A stretch of DNA of 64,000 bases from positions 36,964 to 100,963 of the forward strand of contig VWPU01001277.1 in assembly GCA_013398955.1 (NCBI GenBank), in the 5' to 3' direction. Position 1 is the stretch's first letter; every line of letters begins with the position of its first letter. The position numbers and the translations under genes are program-made. The notes under the pieces are model-generated. The model was not told the DNA's origin, did not search any database, and saw only the letters and a program-made list of their open reading frames with translations. Origin of the DNA: Callaeas wilsoni. Its lineage: Eukaryota; Chordata; Aves; Passeriformes; Callaeidae. Positions 63,563 through 64,000 of this stretch are shown here, piece after piece.

Positions 63563-63583
63563 CATATATATATATATATATAC
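63563..63583. repeat. (AT)n microsatellite
   Basis: An alternating AT run flanked by CATA/TACA units. Confidence 0.8.
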
Positions 63584-63825
63584 ACATGCATGTATACAGA
63601 TATGTATACAAAAAAAAATATATTTTCCCTCCTCCTGTGGGTAGGCTGGTAACTTTCAGAAGGAGGATGCAGTGACAGACGTATGAAGTAGCAAACACTG
63701 TGAAGGCAGCGCGTCTTTTCAGCCCCGCTGTCACGAGGTGCTAATCCTGAGCCCCGGCTCAGACCACGGCTATGAACAGCTGCTCCCGAGAGGGCTCGGC
63801 TGCTGATCCCCGCGCCGGAGGGGCC

Positions 63826-63850
63826 GGTTCGGTTCGGTTCGGTTCGGTTC
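63826..63850. repeat. (GGTTC)5 pentanucleotide repeat
   Basis: Five perfect tandem GGTTC units inside the CpG island. Confidence 0.95.
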
Positions 63851-63918
63851 CCGGCGGGAAGCTCCGGGACGCGCTACGTGCTCCCGGGCCCGCGCGCGCC
63901 GCTCCCGCGCCACCGCCG

Positions 63919-63930
63919 CGCGCACGCGCG
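63919..63930 (+). promoter_or_regulatory. NRF1-type site
   Basis: CGCGCACGCGCG matches YGCGCAYGCGCR exactly. Such sites are frequent in CpG-island promoters, so binding is plausible but unproven. Confidence 0.5.
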
Positions 63931-63971
63931 CGCGCCACGCGCCTCCTTCCCCCTCCTACCCGGCGCCGCTC

Positions 63972-63983
63972 CAAGGTCACGTG
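63972..63983 (+). promoter_or_regulatory. Overlapping nuclear-receptor half-site and E-box
   Basis: CCAAGGTCA (SF1/ERR-type extended half-site) starts at 63972 and overlaps CACGTG (USF/MYC/TFEB-type E-box) at 63978-63983. These are motif matches only. Confidence 0.4.
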
Positions 63984-64000
63984 GCGCCCGGGGCCAGGCG

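Larger units (their letters stand above)
63720..64000 (+). promoter_or_regulatory. LPIN2: CpG island, probable LPIN2 promoter/5' end (partial)
   Basis: Composition changes abruptly at about 63720 to very GC- and CpG-rich sequence that continues to the window end. It contains five GGTTC units (63826-63850), an exact NRF1-type site (63919-63930) and a CACGTG box (63978-63983). No coding start is visible. In vertebrates LPIN2 lies downstream of MYOM1 in the same direction, so a + strand LPIN2 promoter is the best guess; the gene itself is outside the window. Strand and identity are inferred. Confidence 0.5.

Noticed and set aside
63759..63980. Minus-strand 73-codon Arg/Ala/Gly-rich frame in the CpG island
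   Set aside because: An open frame expected from GC-rich promoter composition; no coding evidence.

Overview
The window is vertebrate, most likely avian, nuclear DNA. It carries most of one large split gene on the + strand: MYOM1 (myomesin-1), the M-band cross-linker of striated muscle. I reconstructed 36 coding exons from about 1.6 kb to 56.7 kb by following splice sites and reading frame. The joined exons give 4,596 nt, an exact multiple of three with no internal stop (1,531 residues for the longest form). This is strong internal support for the boundaries. The N-terminal head (My1) and the promoter lie upstream of the window. The bird assignment rests on several CR1 LINE fragments with typical 3' ends, on short introns, and on a gene layout matching the known chicken isoforms. 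It is an inference.

Layout: 1-1602 is an intron. 1603-9064 encodes Ig domains My2 and My3. 12257-22210 encodes fibronectin-III domains My4-My6. 23130-23456 is a 327-nt in-frame cassette exon at the My6/My7 junction, the position of the EH (embryonic heart) segment. 25043-27889 encodes FN3 domains My7 and My8. 32382-52286 encodes Ig domains My9-My13, with the linkers between them on separate small exons. The gene can end in two ways. Reading past the donor at 52287 adds 18 codons and a stop at 52341, followed by a poly(A) signal at 53004. Splicing to exons at 55102 and 56452 gives a 116-residue low-complexity tail with a stop at 56676. This matches the two C-terminal isoforms known for chicken myomesin.

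From about 56.7 kb to 63.7 kb I see 3' UTR and intergenic DNA with no recognisable gene. The last roughly 280 bases are a CpG island that runs off the window. By conserved vertebrate gene order (MYOM1 followed in the same direction by LPIN2) it is probably the LPIN2 promoter; this is inference only.

No RNA genes, CRISPR arrays, viral genes or bacterial-type systems were seen. The most interesting content is splicing control: the EH cassette with nearby RBFOX- and MBNL-type motifs, the choice between two C-termini, and the separately encoded linkers between the C-terminal Ig domains.
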